Part shown: positions 8,906-16,629 of the stretch, in pieces | Position numbering within the stretch: position 1 is the first letter of the stretch | Layout: every line of letters starts with the position of its first letter | Assembly (NCBI GenBank): GCA_963786395.1 | Contig: CAWAZD010000001.1 | Location: forward strand, 124,001 to 188,000 | Origin: Fen-1301 sp963786395 | Lineage (GTDB): Bacteria; Bacteroidota; Ignavibacteria; Ignavibacteriales; Ignavibacteriaceae | Length of the DNA stretch: 64,000 nt | Direction of reading: 5' to 3' | Program-made: the position numbers and the translations under genes | The notes under the pieces: generated by a model | Databases searched by the model: none | What the model was told of the DNA's origin: nothing | Seen by the model: the letters and a program-made list of their open reading frames with translations, nothing else

Positions 8906-9671
8906 GGCTTATCTCTACTGATTCCTGATTAACTTCTTCTGTCCTTAGTTTTTCCAACTCATCTTTTGCGGTTAATGGTTTTTCAATTTCTTTGTCTCTT
9001 ATTATTTTCCCATCCCTGAGTTCAACTATCCTTTTTGAGAAATTAGCGTAATCTCTTTCGTGCGTAACAAGAACAATCGTAATACCTTCGCTGTTCAACT
9101 GCTGGAACAAACCAAAAACTTCAACAGATGTTTTACTGTCAAGATTTCCGGTTGGTTCATCTGCCAGTATTAATGATGGTTCATTTACCAATGCTCTGGC
9201 TATTGCAACTCTCTGCTGTTGTCCACCGGATAATTGATTCGGGACGTGATCCATCCGGTCCCCGAGTCCAACCCTTTCTAACACTTCAATTGCTTTTTTC
9301 TTTGGATCTTTAATTCTATGGTCCCTGTCATACATTAGTGGAAGCTCTACATTTTCAAGTGCAGTGGTTCGTGAGAGTAAATTAAAACCCTGGAATACAA
9401 ACCCTATTTTCTGGTTCCTGATTTGCGCATATTGGTTTTTATTAAGTTTACTTGTCAGAACATTGTCAAGAAAATAATCACCTGATGTTGGTTGGTCCAG
9501 GCATCCAATAACATTCATAAAAGTTGATTTTCCTGATCCGGATGCACCCATTATAGCTACAAATTCACCTTCATGGATCTTAAGATTGATACCTTTAAGA
9601 GCATTCACTTCCATGTCACCGACCTTGTAGGTCTTTATTAAGTTCCGGGTTTCAATAATTATTTTAGCCAT
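8895..9671 (-). CDS. ABC transporter ATP-binding protein (LolD/MacB-type)
   Basis: A 258-residue ATPase. Walker A is GASGSGKST (42-50), the ABC signature LSGGQQQR is near 142-149, and Walker B plus D-loop (ILADEPTGNLDS) is near 162-173. The switch histidine is in LVTHE. The sequence belongs to the LolD/MacB/FtsE group that pairs with FtsX-like permeases. It has a charged C-terminal extension of about 30 residues. It sits between the adaptor (eight-base gap) and the permease (11-base overlap), which makes it the motor of this pump. Confidence 0.93.
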   Translation of the reverse strand: MAKIIIETRNLIKTYKVGDMEVNALKGINLKIHEGEFVAIMGASGSGKSTFMNVIGCLDQPTSGDYFLDNVLTSKLNKNQYAQIRNQKIGFVFQGFNLLSRTTALENVELPLMYDRDHRIKDPKKKAIEVLERVGLGDRMDHVPNQLSGGQQQRVAIARALVNEPSLILADEPTGNLDSKTSVEVFGLFQQLNSEGITIVLVTHERDYANFSKRIVELRDGKIIRDKEIEKPLTAKDELEKLRTEEVNQESVEISHEN

Positions 9672-9679
9672 AATTAATT

Positions 9680-10945
9680 TTACATTCCTCTTCTCTGACC
9701 ACGCTGCTGCATAGGATTGCCCGGGATCAGACTGTTTGTCTGAGGAGTAGTTGAAGCAGTTGAGTTGTCAATTATTCCGCTAATTACATTCATTCCTTCT
9801 TTGGCATTTCTACTTCTTACAATTTCAGTATTCTTGCCATCTGTAATGCCTAATACTACGCCGCTCATCTGAAGTTTTCCGTTCTGATCAAAATACCATA
9901 GTCTACCAAACTGAGATTTTTGAGGTTTCCCGCCATTTCCGTTCATTCTGTTGCCCATACTCTTTTTAATTGTATCTGGCATTCCACCGTTCAACTTTGT
10001 CTGCTCTTTTGTATAATCAGCCAGTTGATCATCAGTAGGAATAAATCTTAAAGCTGCATTTGGTACTATTAGTACTGAATCTCTTTCCTGAATAAAGAAA
10101 TCCATAGTTGCCGTCATTCCCGGAAGCAGAAAATGGTCCTTATTGTCTGCATTAACTACAACAGTATAGTTAACAACATTTGAAACTACTGCAGAATTTA
10201 TTCTCTTCTGAACAACAGTACCCCAGAACTTCTTATCAGGATATGCCTGAACGGAGAAATCCACTTTTTGTCCCAGCCCGATTTGTCCAATGTCGCTTTC
10301 ATCTATATTGGCAAGAATTTCCATTCTCTCAAGGTCTTCTGCAATTGTAAACAAAGTTGGAGCTGAAAGACTTGCTGCGACAGTTTGCCCTGCTTCAACT
10401 GCCCGGTTTTGAATAATTCCGCTTATAGGTGCGTAAATGTATGCATATCCAAGATTTGTAATAGCCCTATCCAAGGCAGATTGTGCGGCTTTCATATCAG
10501 CTAATGCACTTTCAACATTAGTCTGTGAAGTTAGGTAATCAAGTTCAGAAATGTAATTTTTCTGGTAAAGTACTTTATTCTTTTCGTTTGTTACCTGCGC
10601 CTGATGGTAATTTGCTTTTGCTTTCTCTAAGTTAGATTTTCCATCATTTACCTGGGTTACAAGGTTTGTAGTATCAATAACGGCAAGCAGTTGTCCTTTT
10701 CTGACATGATCATTAAAATCGACATAAAGTTTAGTTATTTTTCCTGATACCTGGGTACCAATATCTACAGTTGTTACTGCCTGCAGCGTCCCGGTAGCGG
10801 TTATAGTCTGGCTGATTGAACCCCGGCTAATTTGAACAAAAGAAAACTGCAGCGCTTTTTTATCACCTGTAAAAAAGAAATAATAACTGCTTAAAAGCAA
10901 TAATATTAGAACAATAACTGGAATGAATATTTTTTTCTTCATCAT
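9680..10945 (-). CDS. MacA-like periplasmic adaptor (HlyD family)
   Basis: A 421-residue membrane-fusion protein with an N-terminal signal/anchor helix (about 5-26). The lipoyl half-domains flank a coiled coil (about 75-175), the second half being AYIYAPISGIIQNRAVEAGQ. Beta-barrel and membrane-proximal domains follow. A Gly/Asn/Lys-rich insert near 320-345 and a Gln/Arg-rich end (QQRGQRRGM) are not usual in MacA. As first gene of the leftward operon it links the MacB permease to TolC. The operon is transcribed away from the response regulator at 11174. Confidence 0.92.
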   Translation of the reverse strand: MMKKKIFIPVIVLILLLLSSYYFFFTGDKKALQFSFVQISRGSISQTITATGTLQAVTTVDIGTQVSGKITKLYVDFNDHVRKGQLLAVIDTTNLVTQVNDGKSNLEKAKANYHQAQVTNEKNKVLYQKNYISELDYLTSQTNVESALADMKAAQSALDRAITNLGYAYIYAPISGIIQNRAVEAGQTVAASLSAPTLFTIAEDLERMEILANIDESDIGQIGLGQKVDFSVQAYPDKKFWGTVVQKRINSAVVSNVVNYTVVVNADNKDHFLLPGMTATMDFFIQERDSVLIVPNAALRFIPTDDQLADYTKEQTKLNGGMPDTIKKSMGNRMNGNGGKPQKSQFGRLWYFDQNGKLQMSGVVLGITDGKNTEIVRSRNAKEGMNVISGIIDNSTASTTPQTNSLIPGNPMQQRGQRRGM

Positions 10946-11173
10946 ATGAGCTCTCTTAAAATCCTTTAGGAAATGATCTTAAATAATAATTTTTATTTAG
11001 GTAAGACAATTTAAGGTAATCTGTGGTTTAAATAAACATTTAAAAAACTTCCGAATTACTTAATCGTTTACTCTAAGCAATTATTTTCCTCAATATCAGG
11101 TATATACCTGATTGTAGAAGTGTACAAAACGGGATAAATTTACGGTGTAATTTATATAACAGGCAGAGAATTC

Positions 11174-11581
11174 ATGCAAAAAAGTATACTTATTATTGAT
11201 GATAATTCAGAATTTCTTAACTCATCTATTGAATACCTGACCTGTGATATGAAAATGGATATGATCACCTGGGCAGTTTCACCTGAAGAAGCTGAAAATA
11301 AGTTTTATAAATATAATCCGGAATTAGTAATTCTTGATTTAGGGATGAAAAACCTAAAAGGACTGGAGCTTTCTACCTGGTTTAAGAATCAACCAAATGC
11401 TCCAAAAGTAATGATTACAAGTTTGATCGATAATGTCGATTACAGGAATCTTGCCCGAAAAATAGGGGCCGATGGATTCCTAAAAAAAGAAAATTTCCAA
11501 CTCGCATTTCCTGAAGTTATGCAGTTCATGAATTTTGATTTGAATAATATATTCACTGAACACAAGCATATTCTAAATTAG
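11174..11581 (+). CDS. Single-domain response regulator (CheY-like receiver)
   Basis: A 135-residue stand-alone receiver. Acidic pair D9-D10, phospho-acceptor D55 in LVILDLG, T81 in the switch position, and a conserved lysine at 103/104 in FLKKE. There is no output domain, so it would act by protein contact like CheY or Spo0F. It is divergent from the MacA-operon, 228 bases away, but no sensor kinase is encoded nearby. A hairpin terminator follows. Function beyond phospho-relay is unknown. Confidence 0.85.
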   Translation: MQKSILIIDDNSEFLNSSIEYLTCDMKMDMITWAVSPEEAENKFYKYNPELVILDLGMKNLKGLELSTWFKNQPNAPKVMITSLIDNVDYRNLARKIGADGFLKKENFQLAFPEVMQFMNFDLNNIFTEHKHILN

Positions 11582-11613
11582 TTTTCATACAACCTCCTTC
11601 ATTATGAAAAAAG

Positions 11614-11647
11614 CTATCCTGGTGTCCGTACCGGGGTAGTCTTTTTT
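11614..11647 (+). terminator. Rho-independent terminator after the response regulator
   Basis: Stem CTATCCTGG (11614-11622) / CCGGGGTAG (11631-11639) with G-T pairs, then TCTTTTTT. It lies 33 bases past the stop codon. Confidence 0.75.
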
Positions 11648-11671
11648 AAACCGATTAATTAGGTGAATAAT

Positions 11672-11697
11672 GGTGTCGGGGAATGGTCCCCGACACC
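11672..11697. repeat. Dispersed palindrome family A, copy 2
   Basis: GGTGTCGGGGA-ATGG-TCCCCGACACC. Together with its flanks (TGAATAAT before, CCAGAA after) it repeats the element at 4324-4362 almost base for base. Confidence 0.8.
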
Positions 11698-11758
11698 CCA
11701 GAATATGTCAGGTATTGTTTCAATAAAAAGGAATTTTGGTTAGACGTTGATTAAGGGG

Positions 11759-11778
11759 ATACCCGCTTTCGCGGGTAT
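11759..11778. repeat. GCGGGTAT hairpin repeat
   Basis: ATACCCGC-TTTC-GCGGGTAT followed by GACA. Related hairpins with GCGGGAAT arms occur at 20356-20375 and in weaker form near 60021. Confidence 0.65.
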
Positions 11779-11844
11779 GACAATTTACATTTTTTTATTA
11801 TTTCACCTATAAATTCTATTTATAATTAGTATATTATTCTTGTA

Positions 11845-12234
11845 ATGATTAAAAAAGAAATAAAAATACTTATATGTGAAGATGAATCCATAATTGCGAT
11901 GGATCTTAAAAACACAATCCTTCAACTTGGTTACAACGTTACTGCTATTGTAAAGACGGGTGAACAGCTGCTACAGAAAACTGCCGATGATAAACCGGAT
12001 ATAATAATTAGTGATATTAAACTGAAAGGAAAATCTACAAGTCTTGATGCACTTCAAACCATCTCATCAAACCAAAAAATTCCTATTATTTTCCTTTCCG
12101 GGCTGACAAATGCAGTAGCTATAACAAGTAAATTATCAATAAATCCTTGCTTTCATATCGCTAAACCATATATCCCAACCGTCCTCAAAGAAACTATAGA
12201 AACCTGCATTTCTAGTGAGAAACAGGACTTTTAA
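11845..12234 (+). CDS. Response regulator receiver protein
   Basis: A 129-residue receiver domain. Acidic pair E12-D13, phospho-acceptor D57 in IIISDIKL, S85 in the switch position and lysine K107 in AKPY. The IKLKG-x-x-x-G/S-type loop resembles receivers found with PAS histidine kinases and in AmiR/NasR-type proteins. No output domain follows. No kinase is adjacent, so its partner is not visible here. Confidence 0.85.
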   Translation: MIKKEIKILICEDESIIAMDLKNTILQLGYNVTAIVKTGEQLLQKTADDKPDIIISDIKLKGKSTSLDALQTISSNQKIPIIFLSGLTNAVAITSKLSINPCFHIAKPYIPTVLKETIETCISSEKQDF

Positions 12235-12288
12235 GCAATCTCGCACAGAATTAATTCCTATAAATTAATTTTGCCATCAAAATAATAG

Positions 12289-12317
12289 TTGACATGAATT
12301 GAATATTGGGTTATATT
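12289..12317 (+). promoter_or_regulatory. Consensus promoter of a putative small RNA
   Basis: TTGACA (12289-12294), exactly 17 bases, then TATATT (12312-12317, continuing TATATTTA). This is one of the best matches to a vegetative promoter in the window and is not followed by an open reading frame. Predicted RNA start is about 12324. Confidence 0.7.
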
Positions 12318-12323
12318 TATACC

Positions 12324-12403
12324 GACTCTTTCAAGAGGTTCTCCCCTGCCTTTTGATGTTAACGAGTTAGACCCGTAGGTCGCCCGACCATACGGGTTTT
12401 TTT
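12324..12403 (+). ncRNA. Putative ~80-nt small RNA with own promoter and terminator
   Basis: Between a perfect TTGACA-N17-TATATT promoter and a strong terminator lie about 47 nt with no usable reading frame (only a four-codon ATG frame ending at the terminator). The terminator stem is ACCCGTA+GGTC (12371-12381) / GACC+TACGGGT (12386-12397), with loop GCCC and a single bulged A, then seven T (12397-12403). A further pairing GACTC (12324-12328) / GAGTT (12364-12368) could close the 5' part. It lies 55 bases after the receiver gene and 380 before ilvE. I do not recognise an Rfam family. It could be a trans-acting sRNA. Confidence 0.55.
12371..12403 (+). terminator. Strong rho-independent terminator
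   Basis: Eleven base pairs (ACCCGTA and GGTC arms, GCCC loop, one bulged A) followed by T7. It ends the putative small RNA; the preceding protein gene stops 135 bases upstream. Confidence 0.85.
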
Positions 12404-12655
12404 ATGCCACTTGATAATACTAACAAAATAAATCAGTTGCACTCCTGTTAAATTACTTTTTCCGTGAAACAAAACATGTTCTGAATTGTAATTTTTTTCT
12501 AAGATTGTATGAGAAAAAAATATTTATGGTAAAAATTTAGGTATCTAAATTTAATTTTGATATTGTGAATAAATAACAAATTAAATGGTTAACTGCTTGT
12601 ATTTCTTATGTTTAGGGGTTAAATTTGGTCGGGTTATTAGTTTAACTAATTTCCT

Positions 12656-12729
12656 GGTTCATCTTGTTCTACCCCAACTGGATGAATCTACTAATGCCCG
12701 GTAGCCCTCCACCGGGCATTCTTTATTTT
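12656..12729 (+). promoter_or_regulatory. Structured leader or small RNA end before ilvE
   Basis: Hairpin GGTTCATC (12656-12663) / GATGAATC (12681-12688), then a perfect 10-bp stem AATGCCCGGT (12693-12702) / ACCGGGCATT (12711-12720) and CTTTATTTT. The second stem looks like a terminator but lies only 58 bases before the ilvE start. It could be an attenuator in the ilvE leader or the end of a separate transcript. A 7+1+7 palindrome, ATTAGTTTAACTAAT, precedes it at 12636-12650. Confidence 0.5.
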
Positions 12730-12786
12730 AAAATATGGCTATTATTTTGTAATATTAATCAAATAAATTTTAAGGACTCGGGGCTT

Positions 12787-13875
12787 ATGGAAAAATTAAA
12801 TATCAGAATTGCTGAACGAAGTACCCCTGTAGTACTCCCCAAAAATTTAGGTTTTGGTCAGATATTTACTGATCACGTTTTCGAAATGGATTATACTCCG
12901 GGTATGGGATGGCATAATCCATCAATAAAACCTCTCAAGGATCTGGAAATGCATCCGGCTACCATGTTTATTCATTATGGTCAGGCTGTATTTGAAGGTT
13001 TAAAAGCTTTCAAAACCTTAAGCGGTGAAGTTGTTATTTTCCGTCCTGAAAAGCACATGCAAAGGATGAATAATTCATCGCGCAGAATTTGCATCCCCGA
13101 GGTCGACATTCCTTTTATACTTAATGCTTTAAATAAATTGGTTGCTATTGACAAAGACTGGATTCCAACTAACAGAGGTGAAGCATTATATATAAGACCA
13201 TTTATTTTCGGGAGTGATCCTGTTCTTGGTGTTAAACCTTCTACAAATTATAAATTAATTATTATTCTATCTCCGGTTGGAGCTTATTACCCTGAAGGTT
13301 TTAAACCGGTTAGAATTCTTGCTCAGGATGAATATGTACGCGCTGTAAGAAAAGGATTAGGAGAATGTAAAACCCCCGCTAATTATGCTGCCAGCCTTCT
13401 TGCCGCTGAGGAAGCCAAAAAGAAAGGATATACACAGGTGCTTTGGCTGGATGGTCTTGATCAAAAATATATTGAAGAAGTCGGCACAATGAATATCTTT
13501 ATTCGCCTGAAGAATGAAGTTGTTACTCCTATGCTTAATGGAAGTATTCTTCCGGGTGTTACAAGAGATTCTGTTATTCAAATTCTAAAAGACCGTGGTG
13601 AAAATATTACTGAACGTCTTATCAGCATTGATGAAGTTGTCAGTGAATATAAAAAAGGAAACCTCCTTGAAGTATTCGGAACCGGCACGGCTGCTATTAT
13701 TTCAACCGTTGGATATCTTGGATACAAAGATATTGAAATGGTTCTTAATCCTGTGGAACCGGGCGAACTTGCTCTTAAATTATTTGAAGAGCTCACTTCT
13801 ACTCATTACGGTATTATTGAAGACAGACATCACTGGCTTGTGAATGTTGAAAAGAAACAAATTGAAGTAGTGTGA
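12787..13875 (+). CDS. ilvE: Branched-chain amino-acid aminotransferase
   Basis: A 362-residue fold-type IV PLP enzyme that exchanges amino groups between 2-oxoglutarate/glutamate and the keto-acids of leucine, isoleucine and valine. Visible are the GQAVFEGLKAF box (about 65-75), the Schiff-base lysine K195 in CKTPANYAAS, and LWLDG...IEEVGTMNIF (about 224-241), all typical of the BCAT-II subgroup. The frame is open further upstream to 12664, but those codons cover the leader hairpins and encode no BCAT sequence, so the ATG at 12787 (MEKLNIRI) is chosen. It stands alone and is followed by a terminator. The structured leader suggests control by attenuation or a small RNA. Confidence 0.93.
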   Translation: MEKLNIRIAERSTPVVLPKNLGFGQIFTDHVFEMDYTPGMGWHNPSIKPLKDLEMHPATMFIHYGQAVFEGLKAFKTLSGEVVIFRPEKHMQRMNNSSRRICIPEVDIPFILNALNKLVAIDKDWIPTNRGEALYIRPFIFGSDPVLGVKPSTNYKLIIILSPVGAYYPEGFKPVRILAQDEYVRAVRKGLGECKTPANYAASLLAAEEAKKKGYTQVLWLDGLDQKYIEEVGTMNIFIRLKNEVVTPMLNGSILPGVTRDSVIQILKDRGENITERLISIDEVVSEYKKGNLLEVFGTGTAAIISTVGYLGYKDIEMVLNPVEPGELALKLFEELTSTHYGIIEDRHHWLVNVEKKQIEVV

Positions 13876-13900
13876 ATTTAATTTATTATTTGGATTATTA

Positions 13901-13924
13901 AAGGAGCCCCGTGGCTCCTTTTTT
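13901..13924 (+). terminator. Rho-independent terminator of ilvE
   Basis: AAGGAGCC-CCGT-GGCTCCTT followed by TTTT, 26 bases past the stop. Confidence 0.85.
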
Positions 13925-13947
13925 AATTATAAAAACAATTAAATATT

Positions 13948-13967
13948 CCCAGGCATAAATGCCTGGG
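13948..13967. repeat. Dispersed palindrome family E, copy 2
   Basis: CCCAGGCAT-AA-ATGCCTGGG plus CTAT, identical to 6239-6258. Confidence 0.8.
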
Positions 13968-14043
13968 CTATCGGGATATGAATGTAATTTTTTAATTTCT
14001 AATTATACTTATCTTTACAATTATTCATTTTTCTTATTAGACT

Positions 14044-15753
14044 ATGAAAAAATTATTTCTATATATAATACTACTTTGTGCTGGTACGAGTTATTTGTTT
14101 TCACAGGATTTATCAAGATACCAGCTTGATCAGATGTTCAATGATTATTTGAAAATTCGAAATAAAAACATCGAAACTAATTCCGCTGTTAGAAATGAAC
14201 ATGTTAAATGCGGATTCAGCCAGGTAAATTCAGTGGTTACACACTTCAATAGTTTTACACCGGCACAACAAGAGGAGCTAAAAACATTGCTTCTCCAGCC
14301 GAACCTTCAGACAAGCATAGTTTCTCCATCAGGATTTTTCAGAATTCATTATGATACCTCCGGAATAAATACTCCCAAATATTATACAAGCAACGACCTG
14401 ACTCATTATTCACTAAATGCATTGCTAAAAATTTATATTGATTCTTTGGCTATTGCTGCGGACTCAGCATATAATTTTGAAGTGAACTTTCTGGGATATC
14501 CACCTCCACCTCCGGATAATGGATCAGGCGGAGATAATAAATACGATATTTATATCGAAAATCTCGGCAATACCTACGGCTTTACTCAGTTTGAATTTTC
14601 ATCCGGTTATACCGGGCCTTCATTTATGGAAGTGAATAGTGATTTTACTGGATTTCCTACTCTTGGAATAAATGCCGTAAGAGTAACTGTTGCTCATGAA
14701 TTCCACCATGCCATCCAGGTTGGTAATTATATTTACAGGGATGCTGACGCCTGGTTCCATGAACTTACTTCTACTTCAATGGAAGAGTTTGTTTATAACA
14801 CGGTAAATGATTATTACAATTATATGGACAATTATTTTAACTTTCCCGCTAGATCTATAGCTGAAAATGATGTTATTAACGGAGATGGTTATGATCTTGC
14901 CATCTGGAACCTTTTTATGAAGGATAAATTTGGATTTGATATCATAAAACGGCAATGGCAGTTAATGCCGATTGAGCGGGCTATAACGGCAATAAATCAG
15001 AGTATAGTTGAAAGAGGCGCTTTATTCAATCTGGTGCTCAATGAATTTGGCGTGCGCGTTTTTTATACAAATAAAAGAATAAATTATGCTCCTCCCGGAT
15101 TGGCTTTCAGTGAGGGCGCAAATTATCCGCCTATAAATTATCCTATAACCAGGAACTTTCCTCCATATAATTCGATAAATGGGAACAATTATCCGGCATC
15201 GAATAATTATCTGAGGATGATTATCCAACAGAACAGTACAATAGATACATTGGTTACCATAGCGACAAATTCTGATTTCAATGCCGCAGCAATTAATACT
15301 GATTCTATAATCAGTTTCCAGTACAATGTTTCATCGTCTACTTTTGCAGGAGCAAAAGAGATTGCAGGGAAATATTTTGTTCAGCTAACCGGAGTTAAAC
15401 CTGAATTTTGGACAGATTCTGAAATTCTGAATAATTATCTGGTTAATAGCGGATTCTCCGGAATCGAAGTCCATGGTCCTGTTAACCAGCTTTCGTTTTT
15501 ATTAAAACAAAATTATCCTAACCCATTTAACCCTTCAACTAATATTGAATTTAATCTTCAAAAGTCTTCTCTTGTTAAACTTGAGATATTCAATTCGCTC
15601 GGTCAAAAAGTTGTTACACTATTAAATGAGTTCACTACAGCCGGTCAGCATAAAATTTCTTTTAATGCTTCCGGTTTACCAAGCGGCGTATATTTTTATA
15701 AACTGGTATTGCCTGATCAGTCTGTGTCCAGATCAATGATTTTATTAAAATGA
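14044..15753 (+). CDS. MXAN_6640-like metalloprotease with T9SS sorting tail
   Basis: A 569-residue secreted protein. A signal peptide spans residues 1-21 (ending LFSQ). The zinc-binding HEFHH lies at residues 218-222 and a downstream glutamate sits in WFHELTSTSMEE, as in the MXAN_6640 family of putative metalloproteases. The last ~80 residues form a type IX secretion type A sorting domain, beginning LKQNYPNPFNPSTNIEF and ending SRSMILLK. Export would thus be Sec to periplasm, then the T9SS to the surface or medium. No operon partner; the next gene begins 71 bases later. Protease activity is inferred from the motif. Confidence 0.88.
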   Translation: MKKLFLYIILLCAGTSYLFSQDLSRYQLDQMFNDYLKIRNKNIETNSAVRNEHVKCGFSQVNSVVTHFNSFTPAQQEELKTLLLQPNLQTSIVSPSGFFRIHYDTSGINTPKYYTSNDLTHYSLNALLKIYIDSLAIAADSAYNFEVNFLGYPPPPPDNGSGGDNKYDIYIENLGNTYGFTQFEFSSGYTGPSFMEVNSDFTGFPTLGINAVRVTVAHEFHHAIQVGNYIYRDADAWFHELTSTSMEEFVYNTVNDYYNYMDNYFNFPARSIAENDVINGDGYDLAIWNLFMKDKFGFDIIKRQWQLMPIERAITAINQSIVERGALFNLVLNEFGVRVFYTNKRINYAPPGLAFSEGANYPPINYPITRNFPPYNSINGNNYPASNNYLRMIIQQNSTIDTLVTIATNSDFNAAAINTDSIISFQYNVSSSTFAGAKEIAGKYFVQLTGVKPEFWTDSEILNNYLVNSGFSGIEVHGPVNQLSFLLKQNYPNPFNPSTNIEFNLQKSSLVKLEIFNSLGQKVVTLLNEFTTAGQHKISFNASGLPSGVYFYKLVLPDQSVSRSMILLK

Positions 15754-15824
15754 TCAGATAAATTTTTACTCTCTTGTCAGATATAAAATTAAATGATAAA
15801 TTAAACTATTAATTTGAGGCAAAT

Positions 15825-16037
15825 ATGATAGATAAGGATTTACTTGACAGGCTTTGCTGCCCGGAAACAAAAGCCGACCTTGTTTTGGATGGAAATACCC
15901 TGGTCTCAGTTGATAAAAATACCAGGCGGAGATATAGGATCGAAGATGATATCCCTATTATGCTTATTGATGAATCTGAAAAATTAAGTATGGAAGAATG
16001 GAAAGCCATTATGCTTAAACACGGCAAACCGGTATAA
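15825..16037 (+). CDS. Trm112-family small protein
   Basis: A 70-residue protein resembling Trm112/YcaR. The start MIDKDLLDRLCCPETKADL and the later YRIEDDIPIMLIDE are the family's two conserved blocks. Trm112 proteins bind and stabilise methyltransferases; some bacterial members have lost part of the zinc site, and here only the C-C pair is present. The stop is two bases before the next gene, which encodes a membrane methyltransferase-like protein, so a shared transcript is likely. Confidence 0.85.
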   Translation: MIDKDLLDRLCCPETKADLVLDGNTLVSVDKNTRRRYRIEDDIPIMLIDESEKLSMEEWKAIMLKHGKPV

Positions 16038-16039
16038 TT

Positions 16040-16618
16040 GTGGACCCAATCAATATTATTATCGCTCTGAATATTATTTTAACATTCGGAGCAAACGTTG
16101 GTACTGCTAAAAAAGGTTTCAGATCTACTATTACAGCTTATAAAGAAAAGCCAAAAACCTGGCTTCAGAATATTCCTGTAATGTTTACAGTGTTTACGCT
16201 TGTTGCATTAATTTTAGGAGTATTCAGGATAGGCGTTGTTGATTATAAACCCGAATATATGACTTTACGGTCTTTGGGTTTAATTTTCTATCTCCTGTTT
16301 TCATGGGTGCAGATATGGTCATTTAAAAGCCTTGGTGAAAATTATTCCCAGGAAGTATTGATCTACAAAAATCACGAGTTGATAAATAAAGGTCCCTATA
16401 GCATACTGCGGCATCCTCAGTATTTATCCCAGATTCTTGTGGATATCGGCGGCGGTCTTGCTCTAATGAGTTATATACTTCTGCCGCTTGCTGTAATTGA
16501 AATCCCGTTTCTTATCATGAGGGCATTGCTTGAAGAAAGATTGCTTGAGAAAAATTTCAAAGAACAGTTCTCGGTATATAAAAAGAAAACCGGCTTCCTG
16601 ATTCCATTTATTGGTTAA
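16040..16618 (+). CDS. Isoprenylcysteine carboxyl methyltransferase-like membrane protein
   Basis: A 192-residue protein with about five membrane helices. The conserved ICMT/PEMT C-terminal block is visible: GPYSILRHPQYLSQIL, then EERLLEKNF and YKKKTGFLIPF. Members bind SAM at the membrane face and methylate lipids or small molecules; the bacterial substrate is generally unknown. The start is GTG at 16040, two bases after the Trm112-like gene, and the amidase gene follows 11 bases after the stop. This forms a three-gene rightward cluster. Confidence 0.85.
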   Translation: MDPINIIIALNIILTFGANVGTAKKGFRSTITAYKEKPKTWLQNIPVMFTVFTLVALILGVFRIGVVDYKPEYMTLRSLGLIFYLLFSWVQIWSFKSLGENYSQEVLIYKNHELINKGPYSILRHPQYLSQILVDIGGGLALMSYILLPLAVIEIPFLIMRALLEERLLEKNFKEQFSVYKKKTGFLIPFIG

Positions 16619-16629
16619 TATAATATAGA

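Noticed and set aside
12324..12403. tmRNA, 6S RNA or riboswitch
   Set aside because: It is too short for tmRNA or 6S RNA and shows no aptamer core that I recognise, so it is left as an unassigned small RNA.
12664..12786. N-terminal extension of ilvE
   Set aside because: These codons cover RNA hairpins, encode no BCAT-like sequence, and the ATG at 12787 matches the family start.
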